Shown piece by piece: positions 1-5,328 of a DNA stretch of 5,328 nucleotides. Location: NCBI GenBank assembly GCA_037384225.1, contig JARROD010000267.1, positions 1 through 5,328 on the forward strand. Direction: 5' to 3'. The DNA comes from JARROD01 sp037384225 (GTDB lineage: Bacteria > Pseudomonadota > Gammaproteobacteria > Pseudomonadales > Cellvibrionaceae). The translations under genes were made by a program, and so were the position numbers. How positions within the stretch are numbered: position 1 is the first letter of the stretch; each line of letters begins with the position of its first letter. The notes under the pieces are model-generated. The model saw only the letters and a list, made by a program, of their open reading frames with translations. It did no database searches and had not been told where the DNA came from.

Positions 1-52
1 GCCCAACCTCTCCGTGGCATGTTTCACCAAAATCGTGTCGAATAGTCTGCAA

Positions 53-82
53 TGTTGGGCTTCATTCCTCAGTCCAACCTAC
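53..82 (-). repeat. GTAG-type REP-like palindromic element
   Basis: Read on the minus strand, the element starts with the tetranucleotide GTAG (82-79). It continues into GTTGGAC (78-72), an 11-base loop, and GCCCAAC (60-54), followed by A. The arms pair over seven positions, including one G-T wobble, and a further A-T pair can close the loop. A GTAG tetranucleotide followed by a short imperfect hairpin is the layout of REP sequences mobilised by RAYT (TnpA-REP) transposases. The GTAGGTTGG...CCCAACA pattern resembles a repeat widespread in gammaproteobacterial intergenic regions. No RAYT gene is in the window. The call rests on recalled consensus and visible structure, not on a copy count in this genome. 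Confidence 0.6.
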
Positions 83-116
83 ACGATAGCCGGTTATGGA
101 GAACTCCTGACTCTCG

Positions 117-128
117 AACTCATGAGTT
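117..128. repeat. Perfect 12-base palindrome
   Basis: The bases AACTCATGAGTT read identically on both strands. The site lies about 150 bases before the exporter start codon, where an operator could sit, but it matches no operator I recognise. A palindrome of this length can also occur by chance, so a regulatory role is only a possibility. Confidence 0.3.
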
Positions 129-268
129 AAGTGGAAATAGTTGCCAATTGATGGCCGCGTTGCCAGGAGGAAAAACGTTTCTAAACGAGCCATCCTGTAA
201 ACACCCCCTATCTACCTACCTTCCAGTCCGAGTTACGGTATCATTGACGTCCGTTCCCACCGAATATT

Positions 269-276
269 AGGAAATT
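269..276 (+). promoter_or_regulatory. Ribosome binding site of the ABC exporter
   Basis: AGGAA at 269-273 sits just upstream of the ATG at 277, with four bases between AGGA and the start codon. It supports this ATG as the start, since no better-placed in-frame start with a Shine-Dalgarno sequence is seen nearby. Confidence 0.6.
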
Positions 277-2046
277 ATGACAAACACTGCGGCTTCCACA
301 AAAAAACTCTCTATTTTGCTGGAACTTTTACGTTTCGTCCGCCCCTACAGGAAAACAGTGGTGGGTGCTGTCATCGCACTGGTTTTCACCGCCGGAGCCA
401 GTCTTTCCGTCGGCCAGGGAGTACGCATACTGATCGATCAAGGATTTAACAATCAATCTGCGACCCAGCTCAACACTTCCGTCATGTTACTTCTGGGGCT
501 GACGCTGCTGATCGCCATAGGCACCTTTACCCGCTTTTATCTGGTGTCCTGGCTCGGCGAGAGAGTCAGTGCCGATATTCGCAAAGCCGTATTCGAGCAT
601 GTGATTTATCTCCACCCCAGCTACTTCGAATCCAACCGCAGCGGCGACATTATGTCCCGCCTGACCACCGATACCACCCTGCTGCAGTCGATTATAGGCT
701 CTTCCTTCTCCATGGCACTGCGCAGCAGCCTCACCTTCAGTGGCGCCCTGATAATGCTATTGATTACCAATTTAAAGCTCAGCTTTATAGTGCTGGCGTG
801 CGTGCCCCTGCTGTTACTGCCGATCCTGTTGTTCGGCCGCAAGGTCAGAGGGCTGTCACGTGAGAGCCAAGACAGCATTGCCTATGTGGGTACCTATGCC
901 GGCGAGGCTATTCAGCACATTAAAACGGTACAAAGCTACACTCAGGAAGTCAGTGAAAATCAGACCTTTGCCGGCGAGGTGGAAAAAGCCTTTCGCATTG
1001 CACGACGCAGTATTCTCCAGCGCGCCTCCCTGATAGCAGTGGTGATCTTTCTGATTTTCGGCGCCATCGCCTGTATGCTCTGGGTAGGTGGCAACGATGT
1101 ACTGAGTGGCCGTATGAGTGGCGGAGAACTGGGGGCTTTTGTGTTTTACGCCATTATGATGGCCATGGGGGTCGCTACCATTTCAGAGGTTTACGGCGAG
1201 CTACAACGGGCCGCCGGCGCCACCGAAAGACTGTTGGAGCTGCTGCAGGTGAGCAGCCCAATCCGGCCCCCGGAAATACAACTGGCCGGTCACCGCTCAC
1301 TGGAACCGGAACTACAGTTTAAAAATGTAACTTTCCACTACCCTTCCCGACCCGACCAGGCAGCCGTGGAGCACTTGTCTTTGACCGTTGAAAAGGGCAA
1401 ATCTCTGGCACTGGTAGGCCCTTCGGGAGCGGGAAAATCGACCCTGTTTGAGCTGCTGCAGCGTTTTTACGATCCCCAGGAGGGGCAGGTTGCGCTGGGG
1501 GGCGTGGATATCCGTACCCTCTCTCCGCAGGTGTTGCGCCAACATATGGCGCTGGTGCCGCAACAGCCGGCGCTGTTTACTGCCGATGTCAGCCACAATA
1601 TCCGCTATGGTAACCCCGACGCGAGCGATGAAGACGTGATCGCCGCGGCCAAAGCGGCCTATGCCCACGAATTTATCATGAAATTGCCGGAAGGCTACAA
1701 AAGCAATCTGGGTGAAAAGGGTGTCAGGCTTTCGGGAGGACAAAAGCAACGTATCGCCATAGCCCGCGCTATTTTAAAAAACCCGTCCATATTGTTACTG
1801 GACGAGGCCACCAGTGCGCTGGACGCGCAGAGCGAATACTATGTACAGCAGGCTTTGCAAGTACTGATGCGCAACCGCACTACCATTATCATCGCCCACC
1901 GCCTGGCAACTATTCTACATGCGGACAAAATTGCTGTGCTGGACAATGGTCAACTGGTATCGGTTGGCACCCATGCGTGGCTGCTGTCGAATTCCGAACT
2001 TTATCAAAAGCTGGCGAAGTTGCAGTTTCAGGATAAAGCTTCCTGA
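277..2046 (+). CDS. MsbA-related ABC exporter, fused permease and ATPase
   Basis: This 589-residue protein is a half-size ABC exporter expected to act as a homodimer in the inner membrane, using ATP to move a lipid-like or hydrophobic substrate outwards. The N-terminal transmembrane domain (about residues 15-320) has hydrophobic segments near 28-48, 68-90, 145-163, 168-187, 250-270 and 285-303, the six-helix pattern of type IV exporters. The ATPase domain (about 345-585) is complete: A-loop Tyr355, Walker A GPSGAGKST (381-389, Lys387), Q-loop Gln429, signature LSGGQ (485-489), Walker B ILLLDE (505-510, catalytic Glu510), D-loop SALD (513-516) and switch His541. Length and order match the MsbA-related permease/ATP-binding family of Proteobacteria, which is distinct from true MsbA. 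The substrate is unknown; lipid, drug or peptide export are all possible. The gene stands alone on its strand, converges on the downstream cluster and is followed by a probable terminator. Confidence 0.93.
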   Translation: MTNTAASTKKLSILLELLRFVRPYRKTVVGAVIALVFTAGASLSVGQGVRILIDQGFNNQSATQLNTSVMLLLGLTLLIAIGTFTRFYLVSWLGERVSADIRKAVFEHVIYLHPSYFESNRSGDIMSRLTTDTTLLQSIIGSSFSMALRSSLTFSGALIMLLITNLKLSFIVLACVPLLLLPILLFGRKVRGLSRESQDSIAYVGTYAGEAIQHIKTVQSYTQEVSENQTFAGEVEKAFRIARRSILQRASLIAVVIFLIFGAIACMLWVGGNDVLSGRMSGGELGAFVFYAIMMAMGVATISEVYGELQRAAGATERLLELLQVSSPIRPPEIQLAGHRSLEPELQFKNVTFHYPSRPDQAAVEHLSLTVEKGKSLALVGPSGAGKSTLFELLQRFYDPQEGQVALGGVDIRTLSPQVLRQHMALVPQQPALFTADVSHNIRYGNPDASDEDVIAAAKAAYAHEFIMKLPEGYKSNLGEKGVRLSGGQKQRIAIARAILKNPSILLLDEATSALDAQSEYYVQQALQVLMRNRTTIIIAHRLATILHADKIAVLDNGQLVSVGTHAWLLSNSELYQKLAKLQFQDKAS

Positions 2047-2118
2047 AAGCTGAGTTTCTCACCATACGTTGGCCCAAAAGGGCAAAGGGTAGGTTTATCG
2101 AGATATACGGCCCTTTAG

Positions 2119-2190
2119 GCCTCGTTCATCGTTTCGTGCATTAAAAGGTGCCAATCGATCCGGGCGAAACGATGAACGAGGCTTTATTTT
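2119..2190 (+). terminator. Probable rho-independent terminator with an 18-bp perfect stem
   Basis: GCCTCGTTCATCGTTTCG (2119-2136) is the exact reverse complement of 2165-2182, and TTTATTTT (2183-2190) follows directly on the plus strand. It lies 72 bases after the exporter stop codon, in the gap between convergent genes, where a terminator is expected. The 28-base loop (2137-2164) is long, although GCATT (2138-2142) and GGTGC (2147-2151) could form a small inner stem with two G-T pairs. On the minus strand the stem is followed by CCTAAAGGGCC and not by a T run, so it should terminate the exporter transcript better than the opposing one. An alternative is a remnant of a palindromic mobile repeat. 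Confidence 0.65.
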
Positions 2191-2191
2191 G

Positions 2192-3433
2192 CTAGCGAAA
2201 CCTAAACAATTTATTCAATAAACTTCCAAAGAAAGACTGCAAATCACGACCAAAAACCTTGATAAACGGAAAGGGGTCATCGATGCAAAATAGCTGAAAG
2301 GTCTTGCGCCCGGAATACGACTTAATCCAGCTCGAGAAACTCCAATCGCCGGTTTTCCGGTATTCGGACAAGGCAATCACATCCGGTTTAAAATAAATAT
2401 ATTTAACGTCGTTGCGCTGCGCGCTTGCCGTCGGAACAGGCTTATCAAGCACATCCAGATAAGCCATGTAAGGCAGATTCACCCCGCAAACCAGCGCCAG
2501 TTGGTTCCAGGAACTGGTTCTCGCGTTTATTTCCAGTAGTACAAACCGCCCCGAGTCAGGATCCTTTTTAAACTGCAAAAGAGCAAGCCCAAGGTAAGCG
2601 GACTTGCGCAGAATATCAACGCTGATATCCACCAGTGCCTGATTGAATTCACTGATAACGAAACACCCAATACCCGCGTAGGCCGGATAGGTTCTGATTT
2701 TTCTGCCGACGAAACTGCCCAACGGTTCGCCGTTTTTACCCATATAGATATGAACGGAGTAGAGGCGGTCGTCGCGTCCCGGAATATATTCCTGGACTAC
2801 CATACTGCTATCATAAGCGGCAATGGCATTGAATCGCTGCACCAGCTCATCGGCGCTGTCTACAACCAGGGCTTTTTTGCTGTTCACCATTTCCTGGATG
2901 CGGCCTCTGGACCAGGCCTTAGGGTTTAAGGGCTTGAGAATAGCGGGGTAATCAACCCTGGCCGCAATCGTTTCAATGCTCTGTTCCGGGGAGGGAGTGA
3001 ATGTAGCGGGCAGGGGGAAGAATTTTTCCTGCCCGAAACCAAAGAACCGACTTTTATCCAGAAAAGTCTCAACAATTTTCCGGCTCGGCATGGTAAAGTG
3101 ATAGTGTTCGCTCAAGTCATCCCGATATTCAGACACCAGTTCCAAATCCGGATCCGCCGTAGGAAAAAGCACCGGCTTGTGTACCCGATCGCGCGCATAG
3201 GCAACCAGTTTGTCAATCACTTGCCGCGGATTTGCCTTAAACGAATTGACAAAAATGCTGCTGTCGATATATTTTGAAGCAAGCGAATGCGCCCTGGGAT
3301 TTTCGGTTACAAACACTACCGGCACCCCTTCGCGCCCCAGAGAACGCACAAGCCCCAAATCACCCTGATCACCGCCTTTACAGGATAAAACCACCGCGCT
3401 ATGGGTGTGTACTGCATTACTCGAATCCTTCAC
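2192..3433 (-). CDS. ATP-grasp carboxylate-amine ligase-like protein
   Basis: This 413-residue protein has ATP-grasp architecture. Enzymes of this fold activate a carboxylate as an acyl phosphate and join it to an amine or thiol. The N-terminal part (about 10-110) is a Rossmann-like pre-ATP-grasp domain starting with the strand AVVLSCKGGDQG and holding VLFPTADPD (88-96). The ATP-grasp domain (about 120-335) shows the nucleotide-binding lysine in PAILKP (163-168, Lys167), the adenine-contacting stretch VVQEYIPG (212-219) and the metal-binding EINAR (301-305). The last 75 residues are rich in aromatic and basic residues (DDPFPF at 385-390, ending LNKLFRFR) and may contact the membrane. It resembles the predicted ATP-dependent carboligases of COG3919; the substrate is unknown. 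The start is GTG, chosen because GAGGGG (3443-3438) lies four bases upstream and the N-terminal strand follows soon after. It sits 31 bases after the acyltransferase gene and is probably the last gene of the operon. Confidence 0.85.
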   Translation of the reverse strand: MKDSSNAVHTHSAVVLSCKGGDQGDLGLVRSLGREGVPVVFVTENPRAHSLASKYIDSSIFVNSFKANPRQVIDKLVAYARDRVHKPVLFPTADPDLELVSEYRDDLSEHYHFTMPSRKIVETFLDKSRFFGFGQEKFFPLPATFTPSPEQSIETIAARVDYPAILKPLNPKAWSRGRIQEMVNSKKALVVDSADELVQRFNAIAAYDSSMVVQEYIPGRDDRLYSVHIYMGKNGEPLGSFVGRKIRTYPAYAGIGCFVISEFNQALVDISVDILRKSAYLGLALLQFKKDPDSGRFVLLEINARTSSWNQLALVCGVNLPYMAYLDVLDKPVPTASAQRNDVKYIYFKPDVIALSEYRKTGDWSFSSWIKSYSGRKTFQLFCIDDPFPFIKVFGRDLQSFFGSLLNKLFRFR

Positions 3434-3437
3434 GTTG

Positions 3438-3443
3438 CCCCTC
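3438..3443 (-). promoter_or_regulatory. Ribosome binding site deciding a GTG start
   Basis: Read on the minus strand, GAGGGG lies four bases before the GTG codon at 3433. It is the best Shine-Dalgarno match near the beginning of the ATP-grasp gene and supports the non-ATG start. The nearby ATG is in another frame. Confidence 0.6.
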
Positions 3444-3464
3444 TATTACTATGTCAGACTGCCG

Positions 3465-4664
3465 TTATTTTTTTATTTTGTTCTTGCTTGTCTTTACTTG
3501 CTTGCCTTGCCGCTGTTTACTCTGCAACTGTTTAAGTGCACGTTTAACCCCGCGCAAATAATCTATGATTTTCAGCACCCCAAAAGCACTAAAACCAAAA
3601 GAAAAAATACCGGACACCAGTTGTTTCCGTTGCGGCCAATAGCTATTGATAAATGAAGATTCGTCGGCGCCACTGTCGATTTCATCGATTGATAGTTTAG
3701 AGGCATCCACATTTTTGAGAAATTCCATTTCATTAAGAATACCGGGACTGAACTCCTGTAAACCCGCATCCCAACCAATCTTGAAAGCAAAGCCGGTGCG
3801 GCCGCCAATGAGATTACAGGTTGAGGCGATTACGTCGTTGTTGAGTGCCAGTTCCGAGAAAAAAATCTTGTAACAACCAAAGAAACCTTTCACCATTTCT
3901 TTAAAAAACTGTTCGTGATTTTGCTTGGATAAAAGCGATGAATTTTGTGTCGACTTCCAGCCCGCGTGTTCCAGGCGCAGAAAGTTGTCGATATGATTTG
4001 TAGTCACCTCTGATCCCGCAATCAAATTCCAACTTACGTTGCCGCGGGCACTCAGCCCCCTGATCGAGCGCCGGTAGTTTTTGCGCCGCTTCGATGAGAT
4101 ATGACTGTCCCACCCTTCTTCTTCCACCTTGAGACGAATACAGAGGCAGGCTCGCAGTTTGTTGCTCTTTTCAAACCAATTTACACCGTTTTTCCCCGTC
4201 TGGGACATCAATAACTCACCTAGTTTCCCGGGCTGAGGCAGCTCCGCAAAACTGACGCCATAGACTCTTGGATGGGCGGAGCGCAGGAAGGAAAATAATT
4301 TTTCCACAGTCGCACCGGCCCCCATTTTGTCAATAAGTAGACCGCTTAAGAATGAGTGAACAGACTTAAAAGCTATCATATGCGGTAAAGGAAAAGCCCA
4401 ATTGCCCTTGCAGTAGTTAAAAATGCCGAGACCACATAAGCGTTTTTCGTTGGATGAGGTGGAGAATACGGCAGCAATATAGATGTTTTTCTTGCCGGAT
4501 AAATACCTAATCGCCGGGAGAATAAAATACGGAGACAGGTACGCATTGTCTTCTACAGCGCAGGATTCCAGTTCACACCACTGATTGATAAACTGTTGAT
4601 CAATATCCTCCAAGGAGAGATAGGTCGCCTCTAACATTTTGCAGTTACTATTTTCCTGTTCCAT
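3465..4664 (-). CDS. BcsL/CelD-type GNAT acyltransferase (FemAB-like)
   Basis: From the ATG at 4664 this is a 399-residue protein. It looks like the double-GNAT acyltransferases of the BcsL/CelD group (Acetyltransf_6, related to FemAB), which transfer acyl or aminoacyl groups in cell-envelope or polysaccharide pathways. Typical features are an N-terminal half opening with LSLEDIDQQFINQWCELE, the basic SSKRRKNYRRS (190-200), the helix FLRLEHAGWKS (228-238), the hallmark FAFKIGWD...FSPGILNEMEF (292-315) and DSGADES...YWPQRKQL (330-349). The C-terminus ends in a lysine-rich tail (from about 371). No signal peptide is seen, so it is probably cytoplasmic or loosely membrane-bound. The frame continues upstream to a TTG at 4721, which would add 19 residues and overlap the preceding gene by 14 bases; AAGGGA lies eight bases before it, so that start cannot be excluded. 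The ATG is preferred because AAGGA precedes it and family homology begins after it. The gene looks more AT-rich than its neighbours. Confidence 0.82.
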   Translation of the reverse strand: MEQENSNCKMLEATYLSLEDIDQQFINQWCELESCAVEDNAYLSPYFILPAIRYLSGKKNIYIAAVFSTSSNEKRLCGLGIFNYCKGNWAFPLPHMIAFKSVHSFLSGLLIDKMGAGATVEKLFSFLRSAHPRVYGVSFAELPQPGKLGELLMSQTGKNGVNWFEKSNKLRACLCIRLKVEEEGWDSHISSKRRKNYRRSIRGLSARGNVSWNLIAGSEVTTNHIDNFLRLEHAGWKSTQNSSLLSKQNHEQFFKEMVKGFFGCYKIFFSELALNNDVIASTCNLIGGRTGFAFKIGWDAGLQEFSPGILNEMEFLKNVDASKLSIDEIDSGADESSFINSYWPQRKQLVSGIFSFGFSAFGVLKIIDYLRGVKRALKQLQSKQRQGKQVKTSKNKIKK

Positions 4665-4668
4665 ACCA

Positions 4669-4673
4669 TCCTT
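4669..4673 (-). promoter_or_regulatory. Ribosome binding site for the acyltransferase ATG start
   Basis: On the minus strand AAGGA lies four bases before the ATG at 4664. This spacing is slightly short. The competing TTG at 4721 has AAGGGA eight bases upstream, embedded in the end of the preceding gene, so the start choice remains open. Confidence 0.45.
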
Positions 4674-4707
4674 AATCCAATTTTCATCTCCGGGCACATC
4701 ACATTTT

Positions 4708-5328
4708 TTAAAGAGAGACAAACGCCGTTCCCTTCATTAAAATCCTTGCACTGCGATGCACTTCTGCAGCGTGAATATGAATATCACCTCCCCGCCGCAC
4801 CCGCCGTGTTATTACCTCCATCACACCACTCGGATGGCCAACTCTAACGCTATCACCCGAACCGCGCAATGTTACGATCTCATTGACCAGCGTACCGTCT
4901 AGAAAGGCCGCAGCCCCGAGACAGACTGCGCCGGAAATGGCAAAGGCTTTATGGGTCTTTACAGGATTGATGATGCGGGAAACAATATCACACACCGATC
5001 CCGAAGGCTCAAGGTCGTCGGGGTCGGAGACTATCGCTACCTTTACGTTACCGGCATGTATTTTTCGGTTATCTTCCAGACAACCGTTAACATGCCGTGT
5101 AACAACGCTTCTCAGCGATTCTATCAACGCCTTGAATGCCCTGTCGTCGTCGAGCGCCAAGGGTGACTCATCACCGCGCAGTCCAACTGACGCGGCTCTT
5201 ACATAGGTATACAGAGTTCCCGCGTCAACTATCGAGCAATCGAGTTCAACGCCGTTAAAATCGATCTTCTCTCTGGCCTTACCTGTGGGCAACACGACTC
5301 CGGTGACCGCGCCGCCCGGATCTTTAAA
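4708..5328 (-). CDS. PrpF-family isomerase-like protein, C-terminal part (5' end outside window)
   Basis: The reading frame is open to the right edge, so only the last 206 residues are present; PrpF proteins usually run to about 390. The visible part matches the second half of PrpF-type proteins of the diaminopimelate-epimerase fold, which include 2-methylaconitate cis-trans isomerase and 4-oxalomesaconate tautomerase. Landmarks, numbered from the window edge, are DPGGAVTGVVLPTG (3-16), VDAGTLYTYV (34-43), KVAIVSDPDD (96-105), HKAFAISGAVCLGAAA (126-141), GTLVN (145-149), VGHPSG (163-168) and RSARILMKG (192-200). The GTG at 5295 encodes a valine inside the LPTG motif and is not a start. Active-site residues of the N-terminal half cannot be judged. 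The usual propionate-pathway partners (prpB, prpC, acnD) are absent from the window and the substrate-side loop differs from classical PrpF, so the prpF symbol is withheld. It is probably the first visible gene of a minus-strand operon. Confidence 0.85.
   Translation of the reverse strand, partial: FKDPGGAVTGVVLPTGKAREKIDFNGVELDCSIVDAGTLYTYVRAASVGLRGDESPLALDDDRAFKALIESLRSVVTRHVNGCLEDNRKIHAGNVKVAIVSDPDDLEPSGSVCDIVSRIINPVKTHKAFAISGAVCLGAAAFLDGTLVNEIVTLRGSGDSVRVGHPSGVMEVITRRVRRGGDIHIHAAEVHRSARILMKGTAFVSL

Larger units (their letters stand above)
1..276. other. Non-coding region upstream of the ABC exporter gene
   Basis: No believable gene lies here. An open frame at 52-270 begins inside the REP-like hairpin and encodes a low-complexity peptide with no recognisable family, so it is treated as chance. 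The region holds the REP-like hairpin at 53-82, a possible second REP edge at 1-9, a perfect 12-base palindrome at 117-128 and a direct repeat GTTGCCA at 140-146 and 159-165. I looked for sigma-70 boxes. TTGACG (244-249) and TATCAT (239-244) exist, but neither has a good partner at 16-18 bases, so no promoter is called. The exporter is presumably transcribed from somewhere in this stretch or from further upstream. Confidence 0.6.

Noticed and set aside
176..187. Short hairpin CGTTT-CT-AAACG as a terminator of an upstream gene
   Set aside because: The stem is only four to five bases and AT-rich, and no T run follows it.
52..270. Open frame of 72 codons upstream of the exporter
   Set aside because: It starts inside the REP-like hairpin, has no ribosome binding site of note and encodes a peptide with no recognisable family or domain pattern.
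244..270. Sigma-70 promoter using TTGACG as the -35 box
   Set aside because: The only -10-like sequences (around 262-270) lie at spacings of 12-15 bases and overlap the ribosome binding site.
1312..1749. 145-codon minus-strand open frame inside the exporter ATPase domain
   Set aside because: It is antisense to the highly conserved Walker A to signature region, whose motifs are intact on the plus strand; the antisense peptide matches nothing recognisable.
2119..2182. Integron attC-like recombination site
   Set aside because: The stem is a perfect repeat without the unpaired bases and the RYYYAAC/GTTRRRY core boxes expected of an attC site, and no integrase is nearby.
4883..5206. 107-codon plus-strand open frame opposite the PrpF-like gene
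   Set aside because: The minus-strand frame carries continuous PrpF-family motifs across the same bases, so this is a shadow of the real gene.
1..5328. CRISPR array, tRNA, rRNA or complete insertion sequence
   Set aside because: No regularly spaced repeats, no tRNA-like cloverleaf elements, no rRNA-like sequence and no transposase gene were seen on either strand.

Overview
The window looks like a gammaproteobacterial chromosome of moderate GC content. Two things suggest this: an MsbA-related fused ABC exporter of a type common in Proteobacteria, and a GTAG-type REP-like hairpin upstream of it. The exact genus cannot be read from the sequence. An environmental or marine gammaproteobacterium is a guess.

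Layout. Bases 1-276 are non-coding. They hold one clear REP-like hairpin (53-82), what looks like the edge of a second copy (1-9), a 12-base palindrome and a short direct repeat, but no convincing promoter. A complete plus-strand gene (277-2046) encodes a half-size ABC exporter with its permease and ATPase fused, and every nucleotide-binding motif is intact. A 145-base convergent spacer follows. It contains a perfect 18-bp inverted repeat with a T-rich tail on the plus strand, most simply the terminator of the exporter gene.

The rest (2192-5328) is a tight minus-strand cluster transcribed from right to left. First is a PrpF-family isomerase-like protein, cut off by the right window edge so that only its C-terminal half is present. 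Next is a BcsL/CelD-type (FemAB-like) GNAT acyltransferase, then an ATP-grasp carboxylate-amine ligase-like protein. Spacing is 43 and 31 bases with the starts chosen here, so the three genes are probably one operon whose promoter lies outside the window.

Inferred working model: the isomerase (diaminopimelate-epimerase fold) rearranges or epimerises a small carboxylic acid, the ATP-grasp enzyme activates a carboxylate and couples it to an amine, and the GNAT protein transfers an acyl or aminoacyl group. That set of activities fits tailoring of a small metabolite or a cell-surface glycan or peptide. The sequence does not identify the substrate. The exporter points towards the cluster and has its own terminator, so there is no direct evidence that it exports the cluster's product.
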